In this document: positions 8,046-18,408 of the stretch, in pieces
How the letters are laid out: every line of letters begins with the position of its first letter
How positions within the stretch are numbered: position 1 is the first letter of the stretch
From: Nostoc spongiaeforme FACHB-130
GTDB taxonomy: Bacteria > Cyanobacteriota > Cyanobacteriia > Cyanobacteriales > Nostocaceae
Assembly: GCF_014698475.1 (NCBI RefSeq)
Contig: NZ_JACJTB010000014.1
Span: forward strand, 1 to 64,000
Direction of reading: 5' to 3'
Length of the DNA stretch: 64,000 nt
Position numbers and translations under genes: made by a program
Notes under the pieces: model-generated
Database searches by the model: none
Seen by the model: the letters and a program-made list of their open reading frames with translations, nothing else
What the model was told of the DNA's origin: nothing

Positions 8046-8767
8046 AGGTAGAAGATGGTAACAACTTTCAAGGGGAGAGGGGCTAGGGGCTAGTACAACA
8101 AGGCAAAAGTAAAAAGTCAAAAGGAAAAAGAAAGAATACTCATAACACAAGCCTTTTAGCAATTTCTTATGATCTGTTGATTTCCGCCGACCCGTACTAG
8201 AGAAATGTACCTCATCCAGATGACATATACTGTAACCGAATTTGCATTAGCGTTAGTTATACTAGCAGACCAGTTAACGACAGCAACAGACTTTTAACTT
8301 GATCATCTGTCTCCGTACTGAAAGTCTTTACTACATCTTTATGAATCGCTAAAAATATAGTATAAATAGTAGCAGGCAATATTTGAGATTTTTCGACTTA
8401 CATTCAAAAAATTTAATTTTATTCTTAGTAAAATTACTTAAAAAAATGAAACTATTAATGCTTTTACAATCTAAGTAATAACAAGTCGCTTGCTGTGGGT
8501 AAATGATTTTGATGGACAGGAATTTTGTAACTTCTTTCTCTGTAGATTCCCTCAGCCTCGAACTCTCTTTATTCACCAAACTTTCCAGATCGTCGGAAAT
8601 TTAATTGAATATACCCCCAACTCCCCTGAATAACATGAGTTGACCAAGGTCTTGCAAATTCCCAGGTCTAAAATTAGTTTGGCTCCTAGAATTTGGCATA
8701 GTGAACAAATATGCTGTTAGTGCCAGTCACGTTCCCCCTAGGTTCAGCAAGTATAGAGTAAAACCAC
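8046..8767. other. 722-bp intergenic region
   Basis: I see no convincing gene here. A 25-codon open frame (8220-8297, MTYTVTEFALALVILADQL start) lacks a ribosome-binding sequence, and a 76-codon minus-strand frame (8349-8579) is low-complexity and AT-rich. The stretch at 8105-8135 is purine-rich (AAAAGTAAAAAGTCAAAAGG type). The region must include the promoter of the large tamB-like gene, but no clear -35/-10 pair could be assigned. Confidence 0.4.
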
Positions 8768-11700
8768 ATGACTAACTCTCGCCATCAAGAACGTCAAATT
8801 AAATCTCGTACCCGTGTGCGGATGTGGTTGCTGATTTTAAGTCGGGCTGGCATACCGTTGTTAGGAGTCTTGTTAGTAGGACTGATTCTAGGGATTTGGC
8901 GGTTACAAAGTTTTATCCAAAAAGAGTTAGCGCCGTTAGCAGAACAAAGCCTGACCAATACAATTAACCGTCCCGTCAAATTGGGGAAAGTGACCAATTT
9001 TTCCCTCACAGGTGTAAATTTTGGGGCTTCGGAAATTCCCGCCACACCCACAGACCCCGATAAAGCAGCAGTGGCAGCTGTAGAAGTGGGTTTTAATTTG
9101 TGGCAATTAGTTTTCAACCGTCAGCTGAAGTTGGATGTCACCTTGGTTAACCCTGATGTCTACATTGAACAAGACGATCAAGGACGTTGGATTACAACCA
9201 CCATCGCACCACCTGGTAAAAGCGGATTAATTAAAACGGATTTAGATCATCTGCGGTTGCGGAATGGCAAAGTGAACCTACTCGGTCAACAAAAAAATGG
9301 GGTGGTGACATTTGCCCAACTTAACGGTTCTGCCCAACTGTTGGAGAATAACCAACTGGTGAATTTTGATGTGGCGGGACAAGCAGAAAGCGGTGGGAAT
9401 GTGGCAGTTAAAGGACAAGTCCGCCCAAAAACGCTAGTGGCTGACATTAAGTTGTATGGACAAGATTTACTCGCCTCGACAGTTACGAGTTTGGTCAAGT
9501 TACCACTGAATTTGCAAGCTGGGAGAGTGAATGGCGACTTGCAAGTTAAGCTTGCGCCCGAACAAGATCCTTTGTTGTATGGCAGTGCTGATTTACAAAA
9601 GGTAACGCTGCAAATTCCCCGCGTCCCCCAACTGTTAAGTAATACAGAAGGGGATATTTACTTCAAAGGTACAGAAATCAGGCTAGATAACCTCAATACC
9701 AACTACGGCAAAATTCCTGTAGTTGCCAACGGCATTATTGACAGTAAAACAGGCCTTCAGTTAACTGGGCGAATTAAAACAGTGAGTGTTGCTAACGCCC
9801 AAAGTACACTTAAGTTGAAATTACCTGTACCTGTAACGGGACAACTCAAAGCAGATATCCAAATTACTGGTAAAGCGACAAACCCGATTCTCTCTGGAGC
9901 GGTTGCCACAATTAACACGGCCCGGATTGATAAAATTAACTTTAAAAGTATTACGAGTAAATTTGAATTTTCGGCGAATGATGCCTTGTTAACCTTGCGA
10001 GATGTTCAAGGCGAAACTACGGTAGGTGGGGAAATCATCGGCGGCGGTCAAATATCGGTGGGTAAAAGTCCAAGATTGAATCTGGCTTTTACTGCCAAGA
10101 ATTTTGCGGGAGATGCGATCGCTAAAATCTACAACTCCAGCCCGACTTTCCGCATTGGCAGAGTCGCCGCCACCGCCCAAGTTACAGGTACGCCCACCAA
10201 CGTCAGAACGGCGGTACAGTGGCAAGTCCCCCAAGCCACTTACCCAGGTAGAGGGGAATTGATCATTGCCAGCGATCGCACTATCTACTTCCAAAATGTC
10301 GCCCTGAAAGTTGGTCGCGGGGTAGTCCGGGCGGTGGGTACCTATGCCAAAGAACGTTGGCAAGCCGTCGTCACAGGTGATGGTGTCGAGTTAGAACCCT
10401 TTGTAAACAAAAATCAACTGCAAAACGTTTCCTTGGATGGGGCAGAATTTAACGGGCGGTTGATTTTGGCTGGGACTAGCGGGCCATTTCAACTGACATC
10501 AATTCGGAGTCAAGGGGCAGCAGTGCAGATTGCTGGTGGGACAGTTGCCATTGCCAGTGTCCAACTCCAAAACCAAAACTTTGCCGCCCAATTAGTTGCC
10601 AATAATATCAACGTAGGACGTATTCTCAAACAAGCACCCCCAGCTTTGCAAGGGCGCTTGGCGGGAACATTTCAAATCGCCGGGAATCGAGATAACCTCA
10701 GCTTGAAAACGCTGCGTGGTAGCGGCAAAGCTAACTTAAGTGTCGCTGGCGGTACAGTTACAGCCACCAATATTCAACTCGCCAATGGCAATTATCAAGC
10801 GCAGTTAGTGGCAAATAATCTGGCTGTCCAAGAACTCACACCCAAGACTGCACCAATTCGCGGTCGGTTAGGTGGTCAATTTAATGTGGCTGGTTCGGTG
10901 GAATCCTTCAAACCGCAAACTATCCAAGCCAGTGGTCAGGCTAAGTTAACGGTTGCTGGGGGGACAATTAATGCCGCAAATATCAAAGTTAATAACGGTC
11001 GTTATCAAGCGCAGATTCAAGCTAACAATGTACCAGTCCAACGCTTAACCAAAGTCCCGCCCCAATTTCAAGGAGATTTAACAGGTCAATTAAACGTGGC
11101 GGGTTCGGTGACATCCTTCCAACCCCAAACTATTCAAGCCAGTGGTCAAGCTAAGTTGAATGTGGCAGGGGGGACAATTACCGCATCTAATATTCGCGTG
11201 GCTGACGGTCGTTATCAGGCGCAAGTCGCAGCGAATAATGTACCCTTGCAAAAATTAGCAGCCGTCCCGCCCCAATTTCAAGGCAATTTAACAGGTCAAT
11301 TAAACGTGGCGGGTTCAGTTACATCTTTCCAACCCCAAACCATTCAAGCCAGTGGTCAAGGCAAGTTGAATATTGCCGGGGGGACAATTACCGCCACGAA
11401 TATTCAAGTGAATCAAGGTCGTTATCAAGCCATCTTGGATGCGGCTGATGTGCAGTTAACCAAGTTGAATCAGCAATTGCGGGGGCAATTGGGCGGTAGA
11501 TTACAAGTTGCTGGGGCGCTGGGTTCGGCAACTTTAGCTAATTTGAATGCCTCTGGTAAAGTGCAGTTATCCCAAGGTTTGCCGGGATTAGAACGACCAT
11601 TAACAGCTGCGATCGCTTGGAATGGTGAGAAACTAGCAATTAATCAACTCACTGCCCCTGGTTTAAATGTCACTGGAGACATCACAGCCAACGCCAATAA

Positions 11701-14608
11701 AGCAGGCATTCCAGAAATTACCGCCTTAAATTTGGATGTCCAAGCCCAGGACTATAACTTGCAACAATTACCGATTAATTTGCCTAATCAAGTGGCGTTG
11801 AAAGGCAAGGTAGATTTTAACGGCAGAGTCACAGGCAAGTTACCCTTGCCAAACGTCAGTGGCAAAATTGCCTTACGAGACTTGGTAGTACAGAACATTG
11901 CTTTTGAACCACTGCTAACAGGTAGTATTGATTCAGCCCAAGGGCGCGGCTTGAACTTAAATTTAATGGGCAATCGAGACCGCATCGCCTTCAATTTAGA
12001 CGGCAAGAATCGCCCCCAATCCTTTTTAGTACAGTGGCAAGATGCCTCAGCCAAAGGACAATTTCAAGGCAATAACATCGCCTTGAATGTGCAGAACTTC
12101 CCCTTACAAATTTTGAATGTTTCTGTACCACCAGCTTTGCGTTTAGGTACGGGTACAGTAGCTGGTTTAATTAGTGGCGACTTGCAAGTTAATCAACAAA
12201 CATTTGCCGCCAATGGTAATTTAGCGATCGCATCCCCAAAAATCGGACGCATTCAAGGCAACGAATTAACAGCCCAATTCAGCTTTGCTAATGGTAAAGT
12301 CACACTCACCAGTAGTAAATTTGTCAAAGGCAGCAGTATTTATGCCTTTGCGGGGAGTTTGGGTCAAAGTCCCAAAGGGCCGCAACTCCAAGGCAAAATC
12401 AACATCAGCCAAGGCAAAATCCAAGATGTATTAGCTGTTGCCCAAATATTTGAAATCCAAGATTTTCAGCGAGGCATATCAGAACCAGCTTACGGCACAG
12501 CAGCCGACTTAACTACCAACTCTCGTGGTTTACCCAATCAATCTTTATTTGATCAACTGCGCCGCTTTTACGAAATTGAAGCAGAACTCGCACAACAGCA
12601 ACAACAACGGCGGGATAACAATTTATTACCAGAACTGGCAGACTTGCAAGGAACCTTTAACGGCGATATTGCCTTAGATACAGCCACAGCCAACGGATTA
12701 TCAGTACAGTTTAATATTAACGGGCAGAACTTTACCTGGGGTAAAGAAAGCGAAAGCGAGCGATACTACAATGCAAAACAAATCATTGCCCAAGGTAGCT
12801 TTGAAAATGGTGTCTTGCAGTTACGCCCGTTACGCATAGAGTTAGATAATAGTCTCTTAGCCTTTACAGGTAACATCGGCGGTAAAGACCAATCAGGCCA
12901 GCTACGTGTCAATAATTTTCCCATCGCCTTAATTAATAACTTTGTCAAACTCCCAGTTGATATCACAGGTAATTTGAATGGTTCCGCCGCCTTAGCAGGT
13001 GGTCTTAGCAACCCCCAAGCCCAAGGCGAATTAGAAATTACCGACGGAACCCTCAATCAAAAGCCAGTAGAAGCAGCTACCGCCAGCTTTAGCTATATCA
13101 ATGGTCGGTTGAACTTTGGTAGTAATGTTTCCGTTGCCGGGCCAGAACCAGTTAATATTAGTGGCAGCATCCCTTATCAGTTACCCTTTGCAACTACCGC
13201 ACCCGCCAGTAATGAAATTAGTTTAGATGTCAAAGTCCGTAATGAAGGATTAGCACTACTAAATCTGTTAACAGATCAAATAGCCTTTGAAAAAGGTGAA
13301 GGTGAAATTGATTTAACAGTCCGGGGAACCAGACAACGCCCAGAGTTAACCGGAATTGCCAGCGTCAAAGATGCTACCTTTGCCGCCCAAGCCTTACCCG
13401 GTAAAATTAGGCGGGTAACAGGCAAGATAAATTTCAATTTTGACCGCATTCTTGTAGAAGGTGTTGAAGGCAGATTTAGTCGGGGTCAAGTAAACGCGGC
13501 TGGGGAAATTCCTGTCTTTAATAATGGAGAAGTCGCAAGTAATCCTCTGACTGTTAATTTAGAAAAATTAAATTTAAATCTCAAAGGTTTATATAAAGGT
13601 GGTGCCAGTGGTAATTTACAAATTACAGGTTCAGCCTTAAACCCCCTCATTGGCGGTCAAATTCGGTTATCTGATGGTCAGGTTTTATTAGCAGAATCAA
13701 CTAGCACTAATGAACCTACAACTAGCGATGCTGTTAAAGCAAACAAACAAGATAAAACCGAAGCGAGAAATAATCCCAATGTCGCTAGATTAAATAATCT
13801 GGAATTAACATTAGGAAACAATATCCAAATTACTCGTCCGCCAATTCTTAGCTTTAGTGCTACAGGTAATTTAAAAGTTAATGGCGCTTTGAATCAGCCT
13901 GTACCTGATGGTACAATTCGGCTGCAAAAAGGTGGCGTGAATTTATTTACCACCCAATTTAACTTAGTGCGTGGCTATAAAAATACAGCCACATTTAGGT
14001 CTGATTCGCCCCGCGATCCTATTTTAGATGTGCGGTTATTTGCTAAGGTACTGGATGCAGTTCAAACACCAGATTTCACCAGAAACAATTCCGTCGGTGG
14101 CTTAGGTTCATTAGAAAGTGTGCGAGTGGAAGCAAGAGTCCAAGGGCCAGCTAGTAAACTCAATGAAAATCTCGAACTTACCAGCAGTCCCTCACGCAGT
14201 CAAACCGAAATTGTTGCTTTATTAGGCGGCGGGTTTGTTGATACTCAAGGACGTGCTGATAGTACATTAGGCTTAATTAATATTGCAGGTTCCGCCGTCT
14301 TTAATAACTTTCAAACAACATTTAATCAAATTGCCAATGCTTTTGGTTTGAGTGAATTTCGCATCTTTCCAACTGTGATTTCTGATAATCCCGAAGCAGG
14401 TAGAAATAGTTCCACATTAGAATTAGCGGCTGAAGCTGGTGTTGATATTTCTACAAAGTTTTCGATTTCCAGTATCAAGATTTTAACAGCTAATGACCCC
14501 TTTCAGTGGGGGATAAATTACCGCATTAATGATGAATTACGGATACGTGCCTCTACTAACTTAGAAGATGATAGTCGCGCCGTGATTGAGTATCAAACAA
14601 GGTTTTAA
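8768..14608 (+). CDS. TamB/Tic236-type translocation and assembly protein
   Basis: TamB-like proteins span the periplasm from the inner membrane and work with an Omp85-family outer-membrane partner in protein insertion or lipid transfer; the plastid counterpart is Tic236. The 1946-residue product has an N-terminal membrane anchor (about residues 18-42), an AsmA-like segment, and a very long beta-rich body. The DUF490 C-terminus includes SSPSRSQTEIVALLGGG, GLINIAGSAVFNNFQ and a final beta-strand ending in EYQTRF. Between about residues 590 and 890 there are roughly 70-residue repeats (GGTI-x-A-x-NI, GRYQAQ, QFQGDLTGQLNVAGSV). The gene stands alone; no Omp85 gene is in the window. Confidence 0.9.
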   Translation: MTNSRHQERQIKSRTRVRMWLLILSRAGIPLLGVLLVGLILGIWRLQSFIQKELAPLAEQSLTNTINRPVKLGKVTNFSLTGVNFGASEIPATPTDPDKAAVAAVEVGFNLWQLVFNRQLKLDVTLVNPDVYIEQDDQGRWITTTIAPPGKSGLIKTDLDHLRLRNGKVNLLGQQKNGVVTFAQLNGSAQLLENNQLVNFDVAGQAESGGNVAVKGQVRPKTLVADIKLYGQDLLASTVTSLVKLPLNLQAGRVNGDLQVKLAPEQDPLLYGSADLQKVTLQIPRVPQLLSNTEGDIYFKGTEIRLDNLNTNYGKIPVVANGIIDSKTGLQLTGRIKTVSVANAQSTLKLKLPVPVTGQLKADIQITGKATNPILSGAVATINTARIDKINFKSITSKFEFSANDALLTLRDVQGETTVGGEIIGGGQISVGKSPRLNLAFTAKNFAGDAIAKIYNSSPTFRIGRVAATAQVTGTPTNVRTAVQWQVPQATYPGRGELIIASDRTIYFQNVALKVGRGVVRAVGTYAKERWQAVVTGDGVELEPFVNKNQLQNVSLDGAEFNGRLILAGTSGPFQLTSIRSQGAAVQIAGGTVAIASVQLQNQNFAAQLVANNINVGRILKQAPPALQGRLAGTFQIAGNRDNLSLKTLRGSGKANLSVAGGTVTATNIQLANGNYQAQLVANNLAVQELTPKTAPIRGRLGGQFNVAGSVESFKPQTIQASGQAKLTVAGGTINAANIKVNNGRYQAQIQANNVPVQRLTKVPPQFQGDLTGQLNVAGSVTSFQPQTIQASGQAKLNVAGGTITASNIRVADGRYQAQVAANNVPLQKLAAVPPQFQGNLTGQLNVAGSVTSFQPQTIQASGQGKLNIAGGTITATNIQVNQGRYQAILDAADVQLTKLNQQLRGQLGGRLQVAGALGSATLANLNASGKVQLSQGLPGLERPLTAAIAWNGEKLAINQLTAPGLNVTGDITANANKAGIPEITALNLDVQAQDYNLQQLPINLPNQVALKGKVDFNGRVTGKLPLPNVSGKIALRDLVVQNIAFEPLLTGSIDSAQGRGLNLNLMGNRDRIAFNLDGKNRPQSFLVQWQDASAKGQFQGNNIALNVQNFPLQILNVSVPPALRLGTGTVAGLISGDLQVNQQTFAANGNLAIASPKIGRIQGNELTAQFSFANGKVTLTSSKFVKGSSIYAFAGSLGQSPKGPQLQGKINISQGKIQDVLAVAQIFEIQDFQRGISEPAYGTAADLTTNSRGLPNQSLFDQLRRFYEIEAELAQQQQQRRDNNLLPELADLQGTFNGDIALDTATANGLSVQFNINGQNFTWGKESESERYYNAKQIIAQGSFENGVLQLRPLRIELDNSLLAFTGNIGGKDQSGQLRVNNFPIALINNFVKLPVDITGNLNGSAALAGGLSNPQAQGELEITDGTLNQKPVEAATASFSYINGRLNFGSNVSVAGPEPVNISGSIPYQLPFATTAPASNEISLDVKVRNEGLALLNLLTDQIAFEKGEGEIDLTVRGTRQRPELTGIASVKDATFAAQALPGKIRRVTGKINFNFDRILVEGVEGRFSRGQVNAAGEIPVFNNGEVASNPLTVNLEKLNLNLKGLYKGGASGNLQITGSALNPLIGGQIRLSDGQVLLAESTSTNEPTTSDAVKANKQDKTEARNNPNVARLNNLELTLGNNIQITRPPILSFSATGNLKVNGALNQPVPDGTIRLQKGGVNLFTTQFNLVRGYKNTATFRSDSPRDPILDVRLFAKVLDAVQTPDFTRNNSVGGLGSLESVRVEARVQGPASKLNENLELTSSPSRSQTEIVALLGGGFVDTQGRADSTLGLINIAGSAVFNNFQTTFNQIANAFGLSEFRIFPTVISDNPEAGRNSSTLELAAEAGVDISTKFSISSIKILTANDPFQWGINYRINDELRIRASTNLEDDSRAVIEYQTRF
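10530..11440 (+). repeat. In-gene tandem repeats, 210-bp period
   Basis: Within the tamB-like gene the same module recurs every 210 bp. For example, GTCCCGCCCCAATTTCAAGG begins near 11054 and again near 11264, and the following 100 bp are nearly identical. Older, more diverged copies extend upstream. The frame is kept because 210 bp equals 70 codons. This looks like lengthening of the periplasm-spanning bridge by duplication. Confidence 0.75.
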
Positions 14609-14768
14609 TTCGGTTGCTACAATTCAAGATATATCAAAGTGCTGCGTGCGGAGAAATAAGTTCGTAAGTTGGATGTGGCGCTAGTGTAATCTAACAAAGT
14701 CTTGATGCTTTTGGTTTCTGTTTCCCTATCCAACATATTGAATATGTTTATCGGACTTAACGTTAACT

Positions 14769-16259
14769 TTACCACCAAGTTCCTTTGTGAATTAATCTGT
14801 TATTCTTAAATGTCATAGTCACGTTGGGTTCTGAAAAGCCTTTTTTCCATTTATAATAGGTGATTGTTGTGTCAGAACTCAATTGACTTCCACCATCTTC
14901 TGTTCCCGGTGAACCAATGATTTTCACAACTTCTTCGTAGGTCATTCCATATTTTACTGCTTCATACTCAGCTTGTGTAATTTCAGGCTCTTGTTGGATA
15001 GAAATTTCTGGAAAAATTGATGTAACAAAACGAAATATTACCCAACCAACTGTTAAAGGAAAGCTGAGAGCGATGAAAACTATGACTACACCAACCCAGG
15101 AATTAGAGCTTCTGGATTGTGACTTTATATTTGATGATTTTGCAAATCTAGAAACAGGATTAGAAGATTTTTCAGCTATTGGTGCAACTTTTAATTGTTG
15201 CGTAATTTGATTTTCTATTAGTAAGATATCCTCGTATTTAAGCTCCCAACGTTCTATAAATTGATTGAGCTTGTGACGAGTTATTTCACTTAAAGTAGAT
15301 TCACGTTGGATATTATGTAAGAAAATCTGCTTATATTGTTCTAAATTGTTTTGATAGTTTTTATAGGCTTCTAATACTGCAATTTCAATATAATTAGCTT
15401 CAACTTGAGAGATTCCTAGCTGACTCGATAATTCATCAAGATAGCGGCGATCTGGTGGAAAGATATTGCCATCAGTCAAAACTCTTTCAACTTCTTTTTG
15501 ATATCTTCGTTGTGGATCACGAATCCCAGCTTTAACAAGTAAAATTTTGAAGCCCTCTTTGACTGCATAAATTTCTGGCTTCATTGCCGGAACAGTTGCT
15601 TGTACTCTTTGTTTAGCATAGTTGTGTAATTCATCTACTGCGATCGCTCCATCGCTGTTGGAATCCGCAGCCCCGGTTTCAATTCCTTCTACTAAATACT
15701 GGGTATAAATTGACAGTTCTGTGCCTTTTTGCTCAAAAGAGTATTGAGTAGAAGTTGAGGAAGTCAGTACAACTCGCCCTTCACCTCCTAACTGATTGTT
15801 CACATTGATTGAACCATCATCTTTAGCTAACAAGTTTTCTGCAAAGGCTCCGCTAAAGCAGCAGTCAAGAATAATAACTTGATGTCGTGAGCGACTGTTG
15901 CTCATGATGTCATGCACAAAAGTTGCAGGAACAGCCGTAGCTTTAACTAATTCTCCTTGAGATGTTTTGCGGGTGAGACGAGTAGCAAAGTAAAGTTTTC
16001 CACTAGAGTCTTTAATCCCATGACCGGAAAAAAAGAGTAATACTAAATCATCTCGTTGACGGTTAGCAAAAAGGTTCTCAATTGCTTCCTGCATTGCTAA
16101 TGGTTCAGGGTTAATCAGTGGTTGCACACTATCAAAATTCCCCATTTCAGGATGCAGTAGAACCCTCTGTATAGCTTCCACATCTTTTGTCGCAGCAGGT
16201 AAGGGAGTTAACCCTTGTGTGTATTCACTTACACCAATTAGTAAAGCTAACTTTGACAT
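14769..16259 (-). CDS. Membrane-anchored orthocaspase (caspase family p20)
   Basis: The N-terminal 245 residues are a caspase-like p20 domain with the catalytic His in FFSGHG (H80) and Cys in LDCCFSG (probably C134). A loop at 199-210 (DSNSDGAIAVDE) has the spacing of an EF-hand calcium loop inside the peptidase domain. A helical, charged middle part (250-360) leads to one membrane segment at about 388-412. The last 70 residues (YEAVKYGMTYEEVVKIIGSPG, YYKWKKG, VTMTFKNNRLIHKGTWW) look like a BamE/SmpA or BLIP-like fold. Cyanobacterial orthocaspases cleave after basic residues and often carry partner domains; this combination is discussed below. It is convergent with the tamB-like gene. Confidence 0.85.
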   Translation of the reverse strand: MSKLALLIGVSEYTQGLTPLPAATKDVEAIQRVLLHPEMGNFDSVQPLINPEPLAMQEAIENLFANRQRDDLVLLFFSGHGIKDSSGKLYFATRLTRKTSQGELVKATAVPATFVHDIMSNSRSRHQVIILDCCFSGAFAENLLAKDDGSINVNNQLGGEGRVVLTSSTSTQYSFEQKGTELSIYTQYLVEGIETGAADSNSDGAIAVDELHNYAKQRVQATVPAMKPEIYAVKEGFKILLVKAGIRDPQRRYQKEVERVLTDGNIFPPDRRYLDELSSQLGISQVEANYIEIAVLEAYKNYQNNLEQYKQIFLHNIQRESTLSEITRHKLNQFIERWELKYEDILLIENQITQQLKVAPIAEKSSNPVSRFAKSSNIKSQSRSSNSWVGVVIVFIALSFPLTVGWVIFRFVTSIFPEISIQQEPEITQAEYEAVKYGMTYEEVVKIIGSPGTEDGGSQLSSDTTITYYKWKKGFSEPNVTMTFKNNRLIHKGTWW

Positions 16260-16368
16260 TTTAGCTAGTTACCCTGTTACAAATTTTTGAGATGGCTCAA
16301 TTTTTACTACTAATTTTTGACGACTATCAGCTTCAACCCTAGGTTTCCTCCATTTATTTCTACTTCTG

Positions 16369-16396
16369 AAAAAAAAGGTGGGTATTTCCCACCTCA
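16369..16396 (-). terminator. Rho-independent terminator of guaA
   Basis: On the minus strand a seven-base-pair stem (AGGTGGG at 16376-16382 with CCCACCT at 16388-16394) with a five-base loop is followed by eight U residues. It lies 26 bp past the guaA stop codon, the expected place for an intrinsic terminator. Confidence 0.85.
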
Positions 16397-16421
16397 ATCT
16401 TTCACTTAAACATTCACTTAA

Positions 16422-18044
16422 TTACTCCCATTCGATGGTTCCAGGTGGCTTGGAAGTAATATCGTAAACTACACGATTCACACCTTTGACTTCGTTCACA
16501 ATCCGGTTAGAAATTACTTCCAACACATCATAGGGGAGACGCGCCCAATCTGCGGTCATACCATCTTCACTGGTGACGATTCGCAAAACTATAGGAAAGG
16601 CGTAAGTTCTTTGATCTCCCATCACACCAACGCTGCGAATGGGTAACAAGACAGCAAAGGCTTGCCAAACTTCGTTGTATAATCCACGTTGATTGATTTC
16701 TTGCCGCACAATTAAATCAGCATCGCGGAGAATATTCAACCTTTCGGCGGTGACTTCACCGATGATGCGAATTGCTAGACCAGGGCCGGGGAAGGGTTGG
16801 CGCTGAACGATTTCTTCTGGTAAACCAATAGAACGACCAACTTTGCGGACTTCATCTTTAAATAGTTTCCGCAGAGGTTCGACTAGTTTAAATCGCAAAT
16901 CTTTGGGTAAACCGCCAACGTTGTGATGGCTTTTAATTTTGACTGCTACCCGTTCACCTGTTTGGGGGTCAACGTTGGTATCAGCAGATTCGATGACATC
17001 TGGATACAGTGTACCCTGAGCTAAATAATCAAAGGGGCCGAGGCGCTTTGATGCTTCTTCAAAGGTGCTAATAAATTCGTGACCAATGCGACGGCGTTTT
17101 TCTTCGGGATCTGTCACACCTGCAATGGTATCTAAGAAGCGATCGCGGGCATTGACATATTCTACAGGGATATGAAACTGCTCTTGGAACAATTTCACTA
17201 ACCTTTCTGGCTCATATTTCCGCATAAAGCCTTGGTCGATAAATACACAAGTCAGTTGATCGCCGATCGCTTTATGCAGTAAAAAGGCTAGGGTAGAAGA
17301 ATCAACACCGCCAGATAATGCTAAAAGTACCCGTTTATCGCCGACTTTACCCCGAATTTCTCTGATTGCTTCTTCCACAAAAGCGGCAGTTGTCCAGGTG
17401 GGTTCGCATTCGCAGATATGATAAACAAAGTTGCGAATTAAGGCTAAACCACCAATAGAATGTACAACTTCGGGGTGGAACTGCACACCATAAAGTTTCT
17501 TTTCGTGGTCAGCAACAGCCGCACAGGGAGTATTTTCTGTATGGGCTAAAATTTCAAAACCGCTTGGCATTTTCACCACGGAGTCGCCGTGACTCATCCA
17601 CATGGTTGTACCATCTTCGACATTGGTTAATAAGTCTGTGGGATCATCTATATATAATGAGGCTTTGCCATACTCACCGCGATCGGCTTTCGCCACTTCT
17701 CCGCCGAGTTGGTTTACCATCAACTGCATCCCATAACATACACCCAGAATGGGAATACCTAAATGCCAAATTTCTGGGTCACAGTGGGGAGCTTTTTCGC
17801 TGTAAACTGAACTCGGCCCGCCAGAAAGAATAATGCCTTTGGGGTTAAGTTGCCGCAATTGTTCGGCTGTGGTGCGATAAGACAGAACTTCAGAATATAC
17901 CTGAGTTTCACGAATGCGTCGGGCTATCAGTTCGGAATACTGAGAGCCAAAGTCTAAAATAATAATCATTTGACGCTCAAGCTGCCTCAATTCTTCTACT
18001 GGTTGAGGTGCTTGTTCGGTTAGTAGAGTCACCGCTGTATTCAT
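16422..18044 (-). CDS. guaA: GMP synthase (glutamine-hydrolysing)
   Basis: GuaA converts XMP to GMP using ATP and glutamine, the last step of guanine nucleotide synthesis. The class I amidotransferase domain has [18 protein letters not shown], the nucleophile loop GVCYGMQLM, and the His-x-Glu pair in [10 protein letters not shown]. The ATP pyrophosphatase domain has the P-loop [15 protein letters not shown]. The C-terminal dimerisation domain ends with [10 protein letters not shown], as is typical. I choose the ATG at 18044 (MNTAVTL, 540 residues), which matches the usual cyanobacterial N-terminus, rather than a start 75 bases upstream. A clear terminator follows. Confidence 0.97.
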   Translation of the reverse strand: MNTAVTLLTEQAPQPVEELRQLERQMIIILDFGSQYSELIARRIRETQVYSEVLSYRTTAEQLRQLNPKGIILSGGPSSVYSEKAPHCDPEIWHLGIPILGVCYGMQLMVNQLGGEVAKADRGEYGKASLYIDDPTDLLTNVEDGTTMWMSHGDSVVKMPSGFEILAHTENTPCAAVADHEKKLYGVQFHPEVVHSIGGLALIRNFVYHICECEPTWTTAAFVEEAIREIRGKVGDKRVLLALSGGVDSSTLAFLLHKAIGDQLTCVFIDQGFMRKYEPERLVKLFQEQFHIPVEYVNARDRFLDTIAGVTDPEEKRRRIGHEFISTFEEASKRLGPFDYLAQGTLYPDVIESADTNVDPQTGERVAVKIKSHHNVGGLPKDLRFKLVEPLRKLFKDEVRKVGRSIGLPEEIVQRQPFPGPGLAIRIIGEVTAERLNILRDADLIVRQEINQRGLYNEVWQAFAVLLPIRSVGVMGDQRTYAFPIVLRIVTSEDGMTADWARLPYDVLEVISNRIVNEVKGVNRVVYDITSKPPGTIEWE

Positions 18045-18408
18045 GATGGGGAAGTGTGAATGAAGTAGTAGATGGTTGCACTGTGGTTTGACAAAAATAC
18101 CATTTATAGCCTTAGTCAAATAGATTAGAGCGGTGTTGATTGCTCAAAGCTTGGAAGTAACTGGGTCTATACTCAGCACTCAGCACTCAGCGAGAAGTTG
18201 CGTGCGGGGGTTCCCCCCGTTGAGCAAACTTCGGTAACTCAGCACTCTACTATGGGCTGGTAAATGGTAAAGGAGTCCCCTACAAACGCGGGTTATAAAG
18301 CGTTTGCTCGGCCATTCAGTCTGACATGGTATTAGAAGGAATAAATTACCCTAGAGTGGTTACTGAAAAAGCTATTTATTTAGATTATTAATGATTATTC
18401 ATATTAAG
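18045..18408. other. Repeat-rich gap between guaA and cbiD
   Basis: This 364-bp gap contains a heptamer-type run of CAGCACT units (about 18172-18190), a GC-rich hairpin element at 18194-18232, and AT-rich sequence. It must hold the guaA promoter region at its left side (guaA reads leftward), but no defined promoter motif was recognised. No open frame worth reporting. Confidence 0.5.
18194..18232. repeat. Palindromic repeat element, copy 1
   Basis: GAAGTT (18194-18199) pairs with AACTTC (18227-18232) around an inner GGGGG/CCCCC stem. The core resembles the reverse complement of the element around 61339-61381: both share AGTTGCGTG, a G-rich/C-rich hairpin, and TTGAGCAAACT. Shared sequence at two unrelated sites marks it as a dispersed palindromic repeat rather than a gene-specific signal. 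Confidence 0.6.

Noticed and set aside
8349-8579. 76-codon minus-strand frame in the gap before the tamB-like gene
   Set aside because: Low-complexity Lys/Phe/Leu sequence with no ribosome-binding site or protein-like pattern.
9989-10363. 124-codon minus-strand frame inside the tamB-like gene
   Set aside because: Shadow of the GC-richer coding strand; no start signal or family pattern.
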